A stretch of 7,875 nt of DNA, taken from positions 1 to 7,875 of the forward strand of contig JAPKZP010000137.1 of assembly GCA_026393735.1 (NCBI GenBank), in the 5' to 3' direction. This document shows positions 1 through 6,015 of this stretch, piece after piece. Position numbers and translations under genes: made by a program. Each line of letters starts with the position of its first letter. The first letter of the stretch is position 1. This DNA comes from Acidobacteriota bacterium. GTDB taxonomy: Bacteria; Acidobacteriota; Vicinamibacteria; Vicinamibacterales; JAKQTR01. The notes beneath the pieces are model-generated. The model was not told where the DNA came from. It did no database searches and was given only the letters and a program-made list of their open reading frames with translations.

Positions 1-338
1 AGGATGACCGTGCCCGATATCTGCGCGGGATCGAGCACCTGGATCAGCCTCTCGACCGCGAGGATCGACGAGTACTCCGTGCCGTGCGCGCCGGCGACGA
101 TGGCGAGGACCGGTCCTGGCCTCGCGCCGTGCACGACGGCGACCGCGATGCTCGTCGCGGCATCGACGCCGGCGGGCACGGCGATCACGCCCGTCACCTT
201 CTGCCCCCGCCCCGCGACAGCGGTCCCGACCTTGAACGTTGCGCGCGGATCCGGCGACGGCTGCGAAAGGACGGTCGTCGATATCCCCAACAGCGCGCCA
301 GCGACGATTACCCCACGAACCTGCGACATCGCCTTCAT
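1..338 (-). CDS. Secreted AstE/AspA-family zinc hydrolase (M14-related), 3' end outside window
   Basis: This is the N-terminal part (112 complete residues) of a gene running off the left edge. The ATG at 338-336 is preceded by GGAGG four bases upstream, which supports this start. Residues 1-25 look like a signal peptide: MKAMSQVR, then a hydrophobic stretch (GVIVAGALLGIS) ending near VLS-Q, so the protein is probably exported. Residues 71-97 carry GARPGP-VLAIVAG-AHGTEY; H85 and E88 form the HxxE zinc motif seen in succinylglutamate desuccinylase/aspartoacylase proteins. These are zinc amidohydrolases of the carboxypeptidase fold that remove acyl groups from amino acids or related small molecules. 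The third zinc ligand and catalytic Glu would lie outside the window. Substrate is unknown, and an exported member is unlikely to be classical AstE of arginine catabolism. It lies downstream of another M14-fold gene on the same strand. Family fairly sure, function unsure. Confidence 0.8.
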   Translation of the reverse strand, partial: MKAMSQVRGVIVAGALLGISTTVLSQPSPDPRATFKVGTAVAGRGQKVTGVIAVPAGVDAATSIAVAVVHGARPGPVLAIVAGAHGTEYSSILAVERLIQVLDPAQISGTVI

Positions 339-375
339 GTGACCTCCAATGGCAGGCATCGCCCCCATGGCATCC

Positions 376-397
376 GGGCAAGGACGGGGCCTTGCCC
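376..397. repeat. 8-bp perfect GC hairpin in intergenic gap
   Basis: GGGCAAGG (376-383) and CCTTGCCC (390-397) are perfect inverted repeats around a 6-nt loop. On the minus strand the element is preceded by two GTAGGGG copies. It lies about 40 nt upstream of the hydrolase start at 338, in the gap between the two minus-strand genes. No T-run follows on either strand, so a classical intrinsic terminator is not supported. It resembles dispersed intergenic palindromes (REP-like) of GC-rich genomes; that is inference. Confidence 0.5.
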
Positions 398-447
398 CTA
401 CCGAGATGCGCACCCCTACACCGTGAACGCGTACGCCCGCACCGCAG

Positions 448-469
448 GGGCGGGCCCCTGTGCCCGCCC
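448..469. repeat. 8-bp all-G/C hairpin just downstream of M14 gene
   Basis: GGGCGGGC (448-455) pairs perfectly with GCCCGCCC (462-469) around loop CCCTGT. A competing fold, CAGGGG/CCCCTG (445-460 region), overlaps it. On the minus strand it starts 24 nt after the stop of the M14 gene at 493. It could stop transcription or protect the mRNA 3' end, but there is no U-tract. Together with the hairpin at 376-397 it fills most of the 154-nt gap, suggesting a two-part intergenic repeat element. Confidence 0.5.
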
Positions 470-492
470 GGTACACTCCCCGGCTCTCGCCG

Positions 493-1884
493 TCAGTACC
501 GGATAATCCTCTCAATCCTGTACGTGCCGCCCTGCTCTTTCAGGATCACCAGTTCCGCGGGTTCGCCCGGGGCGATGACGTGCGGCGCGCGCCGGGCCGA
601 GAAGTCCGGCAGCGCCACCACATCGCCGACTTTGAGCGCGGGATCCCAGAGCGGCGCGGCGACCAGCCCTGTTGCGTCGATCGATTCGAGCGCGCTCATC
701 GTCTGGAGGTCGCCGAGGTCCTCGATTCGCGCGGCGAAGCGCGTCTGCCGCTGGCAATCGGCCGATCGGATCGCGCGGCTGGCAACCACGCCGATGTCGG
801 CCGTGAACGGCGCCACGCCCGTACCCGCCACGACGGTCGCATTGCGGACCAGCAGGAAGAACAGGTCCCCCTCGTTGATCGGCAACGCTTCGTATCGCTG
901 CCTGTCGGCCTGCTGCACGCGCCCGGTGGCGAGGGCGTCGAGGGCAGTCATCAGCGCGACGAAGTTCAGGCGCACGAGGTACGGGTCCGGCTCAGCAGCC
1001 GGCCACGGGCCCGTTTCGATCAAGACGACGCTCGTGCCCCATTTCGTCAGGTTGTCGCCGAACGCCCGCACCTCGAACTCATCGTCGTAGCGCGCGACGC
1101 GGCCCGGCGCGAGCGGCTCGAGTGCGTCGCGGATGATCGCGCAGACCTTCTTGGTCAGCACGCGGCCCGGGCTCTCGGTGCGCGGCTCGTCGAAGGCGAC
1201 CGACAGGAGCGAGATCGTCGCCGGCTGGCCGGTCTTCCCCGCCGATGTGCGCCAGTTCTGGTTGTGGAGATTGAACCCGATCGGCGGGTTGAGTCGGTCG
1301 CGAAGCGCCTTGAGAATCCGTCCTTCGGGCGTCTGCAGGCGGAGCGCGTCCCGGTTGATGTCGATGCCCTGGGCGTTGCGGCGCTGGAAGCGCTCGGCGC
1401 CGTCCGGATTCAGCATCGGCACGATGTGGATGGTCAGCGCGCCGAGCAGGCTTGTGACCCGTGGCTCGGTGCGATGCCGCCGCACCTGTTCGAGGATGTC
1501 GAAGAGCGCCGATGTCGCGGTGGGTTCGTCGCCGTGCATCTGCGACCATAAGAGGACGTGGTACGGCCCGGTCCCGAACCAGAGATGATTAATCGATCGG
1601 CCCTCGACGGACCTGCCGATCTCCTCCAGGTGAAACAGGTCGGGCGTGGCTTGCTGAACCTCCCGGAGCTTCGCTTCCACGTCGGCGTGGCGGATGAGGG
1701 GCGGCACGGGCCACGACACGTGCTCGCGGTCCCAGATGTCGGCCAACTGAGCCGGCGACAGAGTCGCGGGGATCATGGGCGCCGCGGGCGTCGCGGGCGC
1801 AACGGCCGGAGCATGCCTGGAAGTGCACCCGGTGACGGCGAGGAGCCCGATCAGGGCCACGGAACAGAATCGAATGCTGCGCAT
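493..1884 (-). CDS. M14 zinc carboxypeptidase-like lipoprotein
   Basis: A complete 463-residue protein. The ATG at 1884-1882 is chosen because GAGGA lies six bases upstream and because it opens a lipoprotein signal peptide: MRSIRFC, a hydrophobic core, and lipobox VTGC with Cys20. The same frame stays open far upstream through antisense sequence, but nothing there looks coding. The M14 domain covers about residues 65-315. H117 and E120 (HGDE) are the first two zinc ligands; NPDG (159-162) and NRD (177-179) are substrate-binding motifs; H207 (FNLHNQ) fits the third zinc ligand; E290 (VLIETGPW) fits the catalytic Glu. All core residues are present, so the enzyme is probably active. Residues 340-463 form a C-terminal extension I cannot assign. 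It likely trims peptides or cell-wall peptides on the periplasmic side of a membrane. Substrate unknown. Confidence 0.88.
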   Translation of the reverse strand: MRSIRFCSVALIGLLAVTGCTSRHAPAVAPATPAAPMIPATLSPAQLADIWDREHVSWPVPPLIRHADVEAKLREVQQATPDLFHLEEIGRSVEGRSINHLWFGTGPYHVLLWSQMHGDEPTATSALFDILEQVRRHRTEPRVTSLLGALTIHIVPMLNPDGAERFQRRNAQGIDINRDALRLQTPEGRILKALRDRLNPPIGFNLHNQNWRTSAGKTGQPATISLLSVAFDEPRTESPGRVLTKKVCAIIRDALEPLAPGRVARYDDEFEVRAFGDNLTKWGTSVVLIETGPWPAAEPDPYLVRLNFVALMTALDALATGRVQQADRQRYEALPINEGDLFFLLVRNATVVAGTGVAPFTADIGVVASRAIRSADCQRQTRFAARIEDLGDLQTMSALESIDATGLVAAPLWDPALKVGDVVALPDFSARRAPHVIAPGEPAELVILKEQGGTYRIERIIRY

Positions 1885-1968
1885 GGCGAATCCTCGGTCG
1901 GAAGGGACGTGATGGCCAGTTATGGTAGCAGACAACCGATTGTAGAATGCTGGAGAGGGCTCCCGATT
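1885..1968. promoter_or_regulatory. Divergent intergenic region with weak promoter-like boxes
   Basis: This 84-nt gap separates the divergent M14 lipoprotein and serine ammonia-lyase starts, so both promoters should lie here or slightly inside the genes. TAGAAT (1943-1948) is a 5/6 match to the -10 consensus on the plus strand, but I see no convincing -35 and it sits close to the GGAGAGG ribosome site (1952-1958). GAGGA for the minus-strand gene is the complement of 1891-1895. No strong operator palindrome is evident. Confidence 0.3.
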
Positions 1969-3493
1969 ATGCGCCCAGGTCCGAAGGTCAGCCGCGTCAG
2001 CATCCTGAACGATGTGCTGGGGCCCGTCATGCGCGGGCCCTCGAGCTCCCACACTGCCGGGTCGTATCACATCGCGAAACTCGTCGCAGGACTCCTTGGC
2101 GATCGGCCGAGTCGGGTCCGGTTCGCGTTCGACCCCCTCGGGTCCTACGGCCAGGTGTTCCGCCAGCAGGGCGTGGATCGCGGCTTTGCCGTGGGCCTGA
2201 TGGGCTGGGACCTCACCGACGATCGCTTCTTCGATTCGCTCGGCCTCGCGGCCGACGCGGGTCTCGACATCCGGTTCGAGGTCAGGCCGCTCGCGCACCC
2301 GGATCATCCGAACACGGTCGAGATCGAGATGCATAGCGAAGCCGGCCGGACGCTTACGGCCTGCGCCCGTTCCATCGGCGGCGGCGCCGTGGAGATCGTG
2401 GACGTGGAGGGCTGGCCGGTGCGGCTGACCGGATACACGTGGGAGCTGCTGATTGATGTGCCGAACGCGGCGCACGATCGAGCCGTCTCCGCGTTGAACG
2501 CGGCAGGACACGCCTCCGGGCCGATTGAATCCGCGACGCGCGGCGATCGCGTGTTGCTGCACGCGCGACGGACCGTCGCCCTCACGCCGGAGCTGCGGCG
2601 CGAACTCCTTGCGCTGACCGACGCCGTCGTCGTGCGCCAGGCGCCACCCATCGCGTTCGTCAAGCAGGGCGACCAGCTCTTTCAGAGCGCGGCCGAGATG
2701 CTCGCCCTGGCGGACGCGCGCGGCTGGTCGCTGGGTCGCGCCGCGCTGGCGTACGAAGCGCAGCTGCTGGGAATGCCGCGCGGCCGTCCACCTCGGACTG
2801 GGGAAGGACGCGCCGGCCATGCAGCTGCTCTCACCAAGTGCGCACGCGATCATGGCCGCCGATGCCGCGGGCACGCTGCCGCTCGGTGGCCTGCATACGA
2901 GAGCCGCCGCCAGGGCCATGGCGGTCATGCACGTGAACGGGGCCATGGGCGTGGTGTGCGCCGCGCCCACCGGAGGCTCCGCCGGCGCCGTGCCCGGCGT
3001 CGTCGTGACGCTGGTTGAAGAACGTGGTCTTTCGCGGGAGGGTGCGGCGGTGGCGCTGCTCGCTGCGTCCGCCATTGGCGTCATCCTCGCCACGCGGGCC
3101 ACGTTCGCGGCAGAGGTCGCGGGATGCCAGGTGGAAATCGGCGCGGCCGGCGCGATGGGCGCCGCGGCGGTCGTCGAGGCCGCGGGCGGCAGCGCCGTGC
3201 ATGCGGCCAATGCCGCGGCTATCGCGTTGCAGAACTCGATGGGATCCGTGTGCGACCTCGTGGGCGGCATGGTCGAGATTCCCTGCCACACGCGCAATGC
3301 GGTGGCCGCTTCCAGCGCGTTTGTCTGCGCCGACCTGGTGGTGGGCGGGTACATCAACCCGATTCCCCTCGACGAAACCATCGATGCGGTCTACGCCGTC
3401 GGCCGCATGATGCCGAGCGAGTTGCTCTGCACGTCGAAAGGCGGCCTGGCGATCACACCATCGGCACTGAGGCTCGTCCGGACGCCGCGTTGA
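1969..3493 (+). pseudogene. sdaA: Iron-sulfur L-serine ammonia-lyase (beta+alpha fused), frameshifted
   Basis: The enzyme deaminates L-serine to pyruvate and ammonia with a [4Fe-4S] cluster. The ATG at 1969 follows GGAGAGG with a 10-nt gap and begins just before the conserved beta-domain N-terminus (residues 8-31: VSRVSILNDV, then GPSSSHTAG). The beta domain runs to roughly residue 150. A linker region follows (about 150-265), with ELLIDVPNAAH and IAFVKQGDQ. The frame then breaks: readable homology in frame 1 ends at YEAQLLGMP (near 2777) and resumes in frame 2 with AAVHLGLGKDAP (near 2783), continuing to the stop at 3491-3493. Left uncorrected, frame 1 gives a nonsense tail ending at 3018. 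The span is 1525 nt, one base more than a multiple of three. It is either a recent pseudogene or a sequence or assembly error; the rest is well conserved, favouring an error or a very young mutation. It is a single-chain beta-alpha type, longer in the middle than E. coli SdaA as I recall it. Confidence 0.8.
2819..3493 (+). CDS. sdaA: L-serine ammonia-lyase alpha domain (downstream piece of the broken gene)
   Basis: This is the part of the broken gene that carries the catalytic iron-sulfur domain, readable as 224 residues from the ATG at 2819; its true upstream limit is near 2783. It contains APTGGSAGAVPG (substrate-loop region), then three cysteines, at codons 3125-3127 (GCQVEIG), 3251-3253 (VCDLVGG) and 3284-3286 (EIPCHTRN). 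Their spacings of 42 and 11 residues match the cluster ligands I recall for Legionella L-serine dehydratase (C343, C385, C396), so the [4Fe-4S] site looks intact. There is no Cys at the C-terminus (it ends LVRTPR), unlike enzymes that use a tail Cys as the fourth ligand. By itself this piece lacks the beta domain and has no clear Shine-Dalgarno, so it is unlikely to be an independent gene. Confidence 0.7.
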   Translation: MQLLSPSAHAIMAADAAGTLPLGGLHTRAAARAMAVMHVNGAMGVVCAAPTGGSAGAVPGVVVTLVEERGLSREGAAVALLAASAIGVILATRATFAAEVAGCQVEIGAAGAMGAAAVVEAAGGSAVHAANAAAIALQNSMGSVCDLVGGMVEIPCHTRNAVAASSAFVCADLVVGGYINPIPLDETIDAVYAVGRMMPSELLCTSKGGLAITPSALRLVRTPR

Positions 3494-3531
3494 ACAGAGG
3501 GCAGCGATTCGGACTCGTCGGCTGCGGGTGG

Positions 3532-3601
3532 CCGAGGTGCTTCCCTTCTGCCCGCAGGCACATCACCGAAGCCCAGCCGAGGACAGAAGGGAACACCTCG
3601 G
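3532..3601. repeat. Long inverted repeat (18 bp with one bulged base) before hydG
   Basis: The left arm is CCGAGGTG (3532-3539), C3540, TTCCCTTCTG (3541-3550). The right arm is CAGAAGGGAA (3584-3593), CACCTCGG (3594-3601). All 18 positions pair, with only C3540 bulged; the loop is 33 nt (3551-3583). Two alternative stems compete: CTGCGGG (3522-3528) with CCCGCAG (3551-3557), and CCGAGG (3577-3582) with CCTCGG (3596-3601). The element begins 38 nt after the serine ammonia-lyase stop and ends 111 nt before hydG. No U-tract follows, so a standard terminator is unlikely; it could be an mRNA-end hairpin, a small palindromic mobile repeat, or a regulatory RNA fold. Confidence 0.7.
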
Positions 3602-3663
3602 ACAGGACCCGTAGCCGGCGCCCACCCATTGCGCGGATCGGAAGTCTCGCGCCCCTGCGGACG

Positions 3664-3669
3664 TATAAT
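3664..3669 (+). promoter_or_regulatory. Consensus -10 box upstream of hydG
   Basis: A perfect TATAAT lies 43 nt before the hydG start, in a GC-rich context where it stands out. No TTGACA-like -35 is seen at 16-18 nt spacing (GAAGTC at 3641-3646 does not match). If used, transcription would begin near 3676 with a leader of about 37 nt. No Rex-type TGTGAA half-site is nearby. Confidence 0.4.
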
Positions 3670-3712
3670 CTGACGTAGTCCCGCCCTCGGTTCCCCCAGG
3701 GAGAGTTTCGAC

Positions 3713-5017
3713 ATGTCCGAGGTAGAGGAGACCGTCCCGATCGACGAGACGGCAATCGCCGATACGCTTCAACGCTGCCGCCACACCGACGCCGCGCGCG
3801 TGCGGGACGTGCTCGCGAAGGCGCGCACGCTGGTCGGCCTGGATAGCGGGGAAATGGCGTCGCTGATGGCCGTCAGCGATCCTGAACTCCTCGGCGAGCT
3901 GTTCAACGCCGCCCGGGACGTCAAGAACGCGATCTACGGGCGCCGCCTCGTCATGTTCGCGCCGCTCTACGTGTCGAACCTGTGCGGGAACGAGTGCACC
4001 TACTGCGCGTTCCGCGCGAGGAACGCCGAACTCGATCGGCGGGCGCTGACGCAGGAGGAGATTGCCCGCGAGGCGCGCATGCTGATCGACCAGGGCCACA
4101 AGCGGGTGCTGCTCGTGGCCGGCGAGTCCTACCCGCGCGAGGGCTTTTCCTACGTCTTGAAGTCGATCGACACGATCTACAGCGTGACCCACGACAAGGG
4201 CGAGGTGCGCCGCATCAACGTGAATGTCGCGCCGCTCACGCTCGAGGAGTTCCGCGCGCTGAAGGACCGCAAGATCGGCACGTACCAGCTGTTCCAGGAA
4301 ACCTACCACCGCGGCACGTACGCCAGCGTCCACCTCGCCGGAAAGAAGCGGGACTACGACTGGCGCGTCACGGCGATGGACAGAGCCATGCAGGCCGGCA
4401 TCGACGATGTGGGGATCGGCGTGCTGTTCGGGCTGGCCGACTGGCGATTCGAACTGCTGGCGATGATGCAGCACATCCGTCACCTCGAGGCGCGCTTTGG
4501 CGTAGGCCCGCACACGCTCAGCGTGCCGCGCCTCGCGCCCGCTACCGGATCCATCATGTCGACGCGCGAATCGGCCCACATCCGGCGCGAGACGTTCGCC
4601 CTGGGTGTGTCCCAGATCTCGGCGGGCAGCCGGACGAATCCCGGCGGCTACGCCGAGAGCGAGCGCGATGACGCGAGCCAGTTCTGCCTGGGAGATCACC
4701 GATCGCTGGACGAGGTGATCCGGGACGTGGCCGCGCTCGGCTACATTCCGTCGTTCTGCACGGCCTGCTATCGCCTCGGCCGCACCGGACGCGACTTCAT
4801 GGATCTCGCGAAGCCCGGGGACATCAAGGAGCACTGCGACCCGAACGCCCTGGCCACGTTTGTCGAGTACCTCATCGACTACGGGTCAGCTGAGACGAAG
4901 GCGGTCGGCGAGGCGTCGGTCGACAGCATCCTGGCGTCGATGGAGCCGACGGCGCGTCATCTGGCGGCGAAGATGGTGGAGCGGGTTCGGGCGGGAAGCC
5001 GCGACGTCTACTGCTGA
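3713..5017 (+). CDS. hydG: HydG, [FeFe]-hydrogenase H-cluster radical SAM maturase
   Basis: HydG cleaves tyrosine to give the CO and cyanide ligands of the [FeFe]-hydrogenase active site, delivering an Fe-CO-CN unit; it acts in the cytoplasm with HydE and HydF. The protein has 434 residues. The ATG at 3713 follows AGGGAGAG seven bases upstream. The radical SAM cluster motif is C91-x3-C95-x2-C98 (CGNECTYC), after the FAPLYVSNL lead-in. The core barrel includes VLLVAGES (132-139) and TYQLFQETYH (190-199). The C-terminal motif C349-x2-C352-x22-C375 is exactly the CX2CX22C that binds the second, auxiliary cluster in HydG; it separates HydG from the related tyrosine lyase ThiH. The length is slightly below the roughly 470 residues I recall for characterised HydG, mainly at the ends, and all cluster ligands are present. 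It stands apart from the rex-hyd operon, with its own likely promoter and a terminator after it. HydE and HydF are not in the window. Confidence 0.96.
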   Translation: MSEVEETVPIDETAIADTLQRCRHTDAARVRDVLAKARTLVGLDSGEMASLMAVSDPELLGELFNAARDVKNAIYGRRLVMFAPLYVSNLCGNECTYCAFRARNAELDRRALTQEEIAREARMLIDQGHKRVLLVAGESYPREGFSYVLKSIDTIYSVTHDKGEVRRINVNVAPLTLEEFRALKDRKIGTYQLFQETYHRGTYASVHLAGKKRDYDWRVTAMDRAMQAGIDDVGIGVLFGLADWRFELLAMMQHIRHLEARFGVGPHTLSVPRLAPATGSIMSTRESAHIRRETFALGVSQISAGSRTNPGGYAESERDDASQFCLGDHRSLDEVIRDVAALGYIPSFCTACYRLGRTGRDFMDLAKPGDIKEHCDPNALATFVEYLIDYGSAETKAVGEASVDSILASMEPTARHLAAKMVERVRAGSRDVYC

Positions 5018-5195
5018 GCGCGTTGTTTCGTTGGAGGGTGGCAGGGTCGAGGACCACGGTCGCGCGTTCAAGCAGCGGTCATCACCGCCGGTGGTCGAGC
5101 CCCTATCGCTCGTGTCGATGGGAACGAGCCCGGTTGGTGCCTCGATCCCTGCCTGACCAGACTATCGGCACGTGCCGTCGGAACATGAGGCCGGG
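5018..5195. other. Noncoding stretch after hydG
   Basis: No convincing gene is seen between the hydG stop and the terminator-like hairpin; short open frames here are Arg/Ser-rich and lack ribosome sites. Small hairpins exist: GCGGT/ACCGC (around 5074-5087) and GCTCGT (5108-5113) with ACGAGC (5124-5129). I do not recognise a known RNA family. It may be an untranslated 3' region of hydG. Confidence 0.4.
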
Positions 5196-5231
5196 AGGCT
5201 GCCAGAAATAACGGGCCGCCTTTGTTGTTTT
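5196..5231 (+). terminator. Probable intrinsic terminator of hydG transcript
   Basis: AGGCTGCC (5196-5203) pairs with GGCCGCCT (5214-5221), giving seven base pairs and one T-C mismatch around a 10-nt A-rich loop. It is followed at once by TTTGTTGTTTT (5221-5231), nine T in eleven bases, which is striking in this GC-rich DNA. It lies about 180 nt after the hydG stop and just before the rex promoter, so it would separate the two transcription units. Confidence 0.6.
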
Positions 5232-5267
5232 CTGAGGATTTCAGTCGGATTTAACGCTGGCTGGAGA

Positions 5268-5297
5268 TTGACAGGTTCCGACCCGTGGCCGTAAGCT
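5268..5297 (+). promoter_or_regulatory. Promoter of the rex-hydC-hydB operon
   Basis: A perfect -35 TTGACA (5268-5273) is followed after 18 nt by a weak -10 candidate, TAAGCT (5292-5297, 3/6). Transcription would start near 5304, inside the first Rex operator, an ideal place for repression. The -10 assignment is uncertain; the -35 and its position before the operators are clear. Confidence 0.5.
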
Positions 5298-5300
5298 ATC

Positions 5301-5316
5301 TGTGAATTGATTCACA
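5301..5316. promoter_or_regulatory. Rex operator 1
   Basis: TGTGAATTGATTCACA is a perfect 6-bp inverted repeat around 4 A/T-rich bases, matching the Rex consensus core TGTGAA-n4-TTCACA. The flanking C and G (5300 and 5317) extend the dyad by one pair. It covers the predicted transcription start of the downstream rex gene, so NADH-free Rex bound here should block transcription. Confidence 0.9.
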
Positions 5317-5317
5317 G

Positions 5318-5333
5318 TGTGAATCTATTCACA
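5318..5333. promoter_or_regulatory. Rex operator 2
   Basis: TGTGAATCTATTCACA is a second perfect Rex core, separated from the first by a single base (centre-to-centre 17 bp). It ends three bases before the rex ATG, occupying the place where a Shine-Dalgarno would be. Two adjacent sites suggest binding of two Rex dimers. Confidence 0.9.
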
Positions 5334-5336
5334 GAC

Positions 5337-5996
5337 ATGACCACCACAACACCTCGACACACCGCAGCCCCGACCATCCCCGTCAACACGATTGGCCGGC
5401 TTTCCCTCTACAGACGATTGCTTCTGGACCTGGCGGCGAGCGGTCTGCGCCAGATCTACTCCCACCAGCTTGCCGCACTCGCCGTCTCCACACCCGCCCA
5501 GGTCAGACGGGACCTGATGACCATCGGATGCTCGGGAAGCCCCCGCCGCGGTTACGCCATCGAGGAGCTCATCGAGGCCGTCAACACGGTGCTCGCCCGC
5601 TCCGTTGAGACGTCGGTCGCCCTGGTCGGCGTCGGCAACCTCGGCCGCGCCATCCTCGCCTACTACACCAACCGGCAGCCGTGGGTGCGCTTCGTGGCCG
5701 CGTTCGACACCGACGAGGACAAGGTCAACCGCATCATCAACGGCTGCCGTGTCTACGCGATGGGCCGCGCCGAGGACATCCTGGCGCAGGAGGGGATCCG
5801 CGCCGCGGCGCTCGCCGTGCCCGCGCGCGAAGCCCAGTCGGTGGCCGATCGCCTCGTGCTCGCCGGCATCAAGAGCTTTCTCAACTTCGCCCCGGTCCGG
5901 CTGCACGTCCCCACGGGCATCTTCGTCGACGACATGGACATGACGACCGCGCTCGATCGCGTCGCCTATTACGCGCATCAGCACGGCACGACCTAG
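5337..5996 (+). CDS. rex: Rex, NADH/NAD+-sensing transcriptional repressor
   Basis: Rex binds DNA when NADH is low and releases it when NADH rises, usually switching on fermentative and hydrogenase genes. From the ATG at 5337 the protein has 219 residues, near the usual 205-225. Residues about 15-75 form the winged-helix domain, with IGRLSLYRRLLLDL and AQVRRDL (54-60). The wing is IGCSGSPRRGY (63-73) instead of the common FGxFGxRGxGY. The Rossmann domain starts at about 92, with GVGNLG (98-103), the dinucleotide-binding loop, and AAFDTD (121-126), whose Asp likely contacts the adenosine ribose. FVDDMD (196-201) and the C-terminal helix fit the dimer-swap region. A TTG at 5307 would add ten residues encoded by the operators; I prefer the ATG. 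No Shine-Dalgarno is visible, so translation is probably from a short, SD-less leader. It is first in the operon and likely autoregulated. Confidence 0.93.
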   Translation: MTTTTPRHTAAPTIPVNTIGRLSLYRRLLLDLAASGLRQIYSHQLAALAVSTPAQVRRDLMTIGCSGSPRRGYAIEELIEAVNTVLARSVETSVALVGVGNLGRAILAYYTNRQPWVRFVAAFDTDEDKVNRIINGCRVYAMGRAEDILAQEGIRAAALAVPAREAQSVADRLVLAGIKSFLNFAPVRLHVPTGIFVDDMDMTTALDRVAYYAHQHGTT

Positions 5997-6015
5997 CCGT
6001 ACGGACACGATTCGC

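Noticed and set aside
2765..2800. Programmed ribosomal frameshift in the serine ammonia-lyase
   Set aside because: No slippery heptamer or internal Shine-Dalgarno is seen, and single-chain enzymes of this family are not known to me to need one. Mutation or sequence error is simpler.
493..3381. A 962-residue open frame on the minus strand spanning the M14 gene and the serine ammonia-lyase region
   Set aside because: Only the part from 1884 to 493 is coding (signal peptide, ribosome site, M14 motifs). The upstream part is antisense to the lyase gene and reads as low-complexity Ala/Arg-rich sequence, an effect of GC-rich codon use.
3563..4834. 423-residue minus-strand open frame opposite hydG
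   Set aside because: It is antisense to a gene with all HydG cluster motifs and has no recognisable domain or ribosome site; codon-bias shadow.
3713..5017. ThiH (tyrosine lyase of thiamine synthesis) instead of HydG
   Set aside because: The C-terminal CX2CX22C motif is exact, and the neighbourhood is hydrogenase-related with no thiamine genes.
5018..5195. Possible tRNA or known small RNA after hydG
   Set aside because: No cloverleaf, T-loop or anticodon arm could be drawn on either strand; only short isolated hairpins.
5307..5336. Upstream TTG start for rex adding ten residues
   Set aside because: These codons are made entirely of the two Rex operators, lack a ribosome site and are not typical of Rex N-termini; ATG at 5337 is preferred, though the TTG is not strictly excluded.
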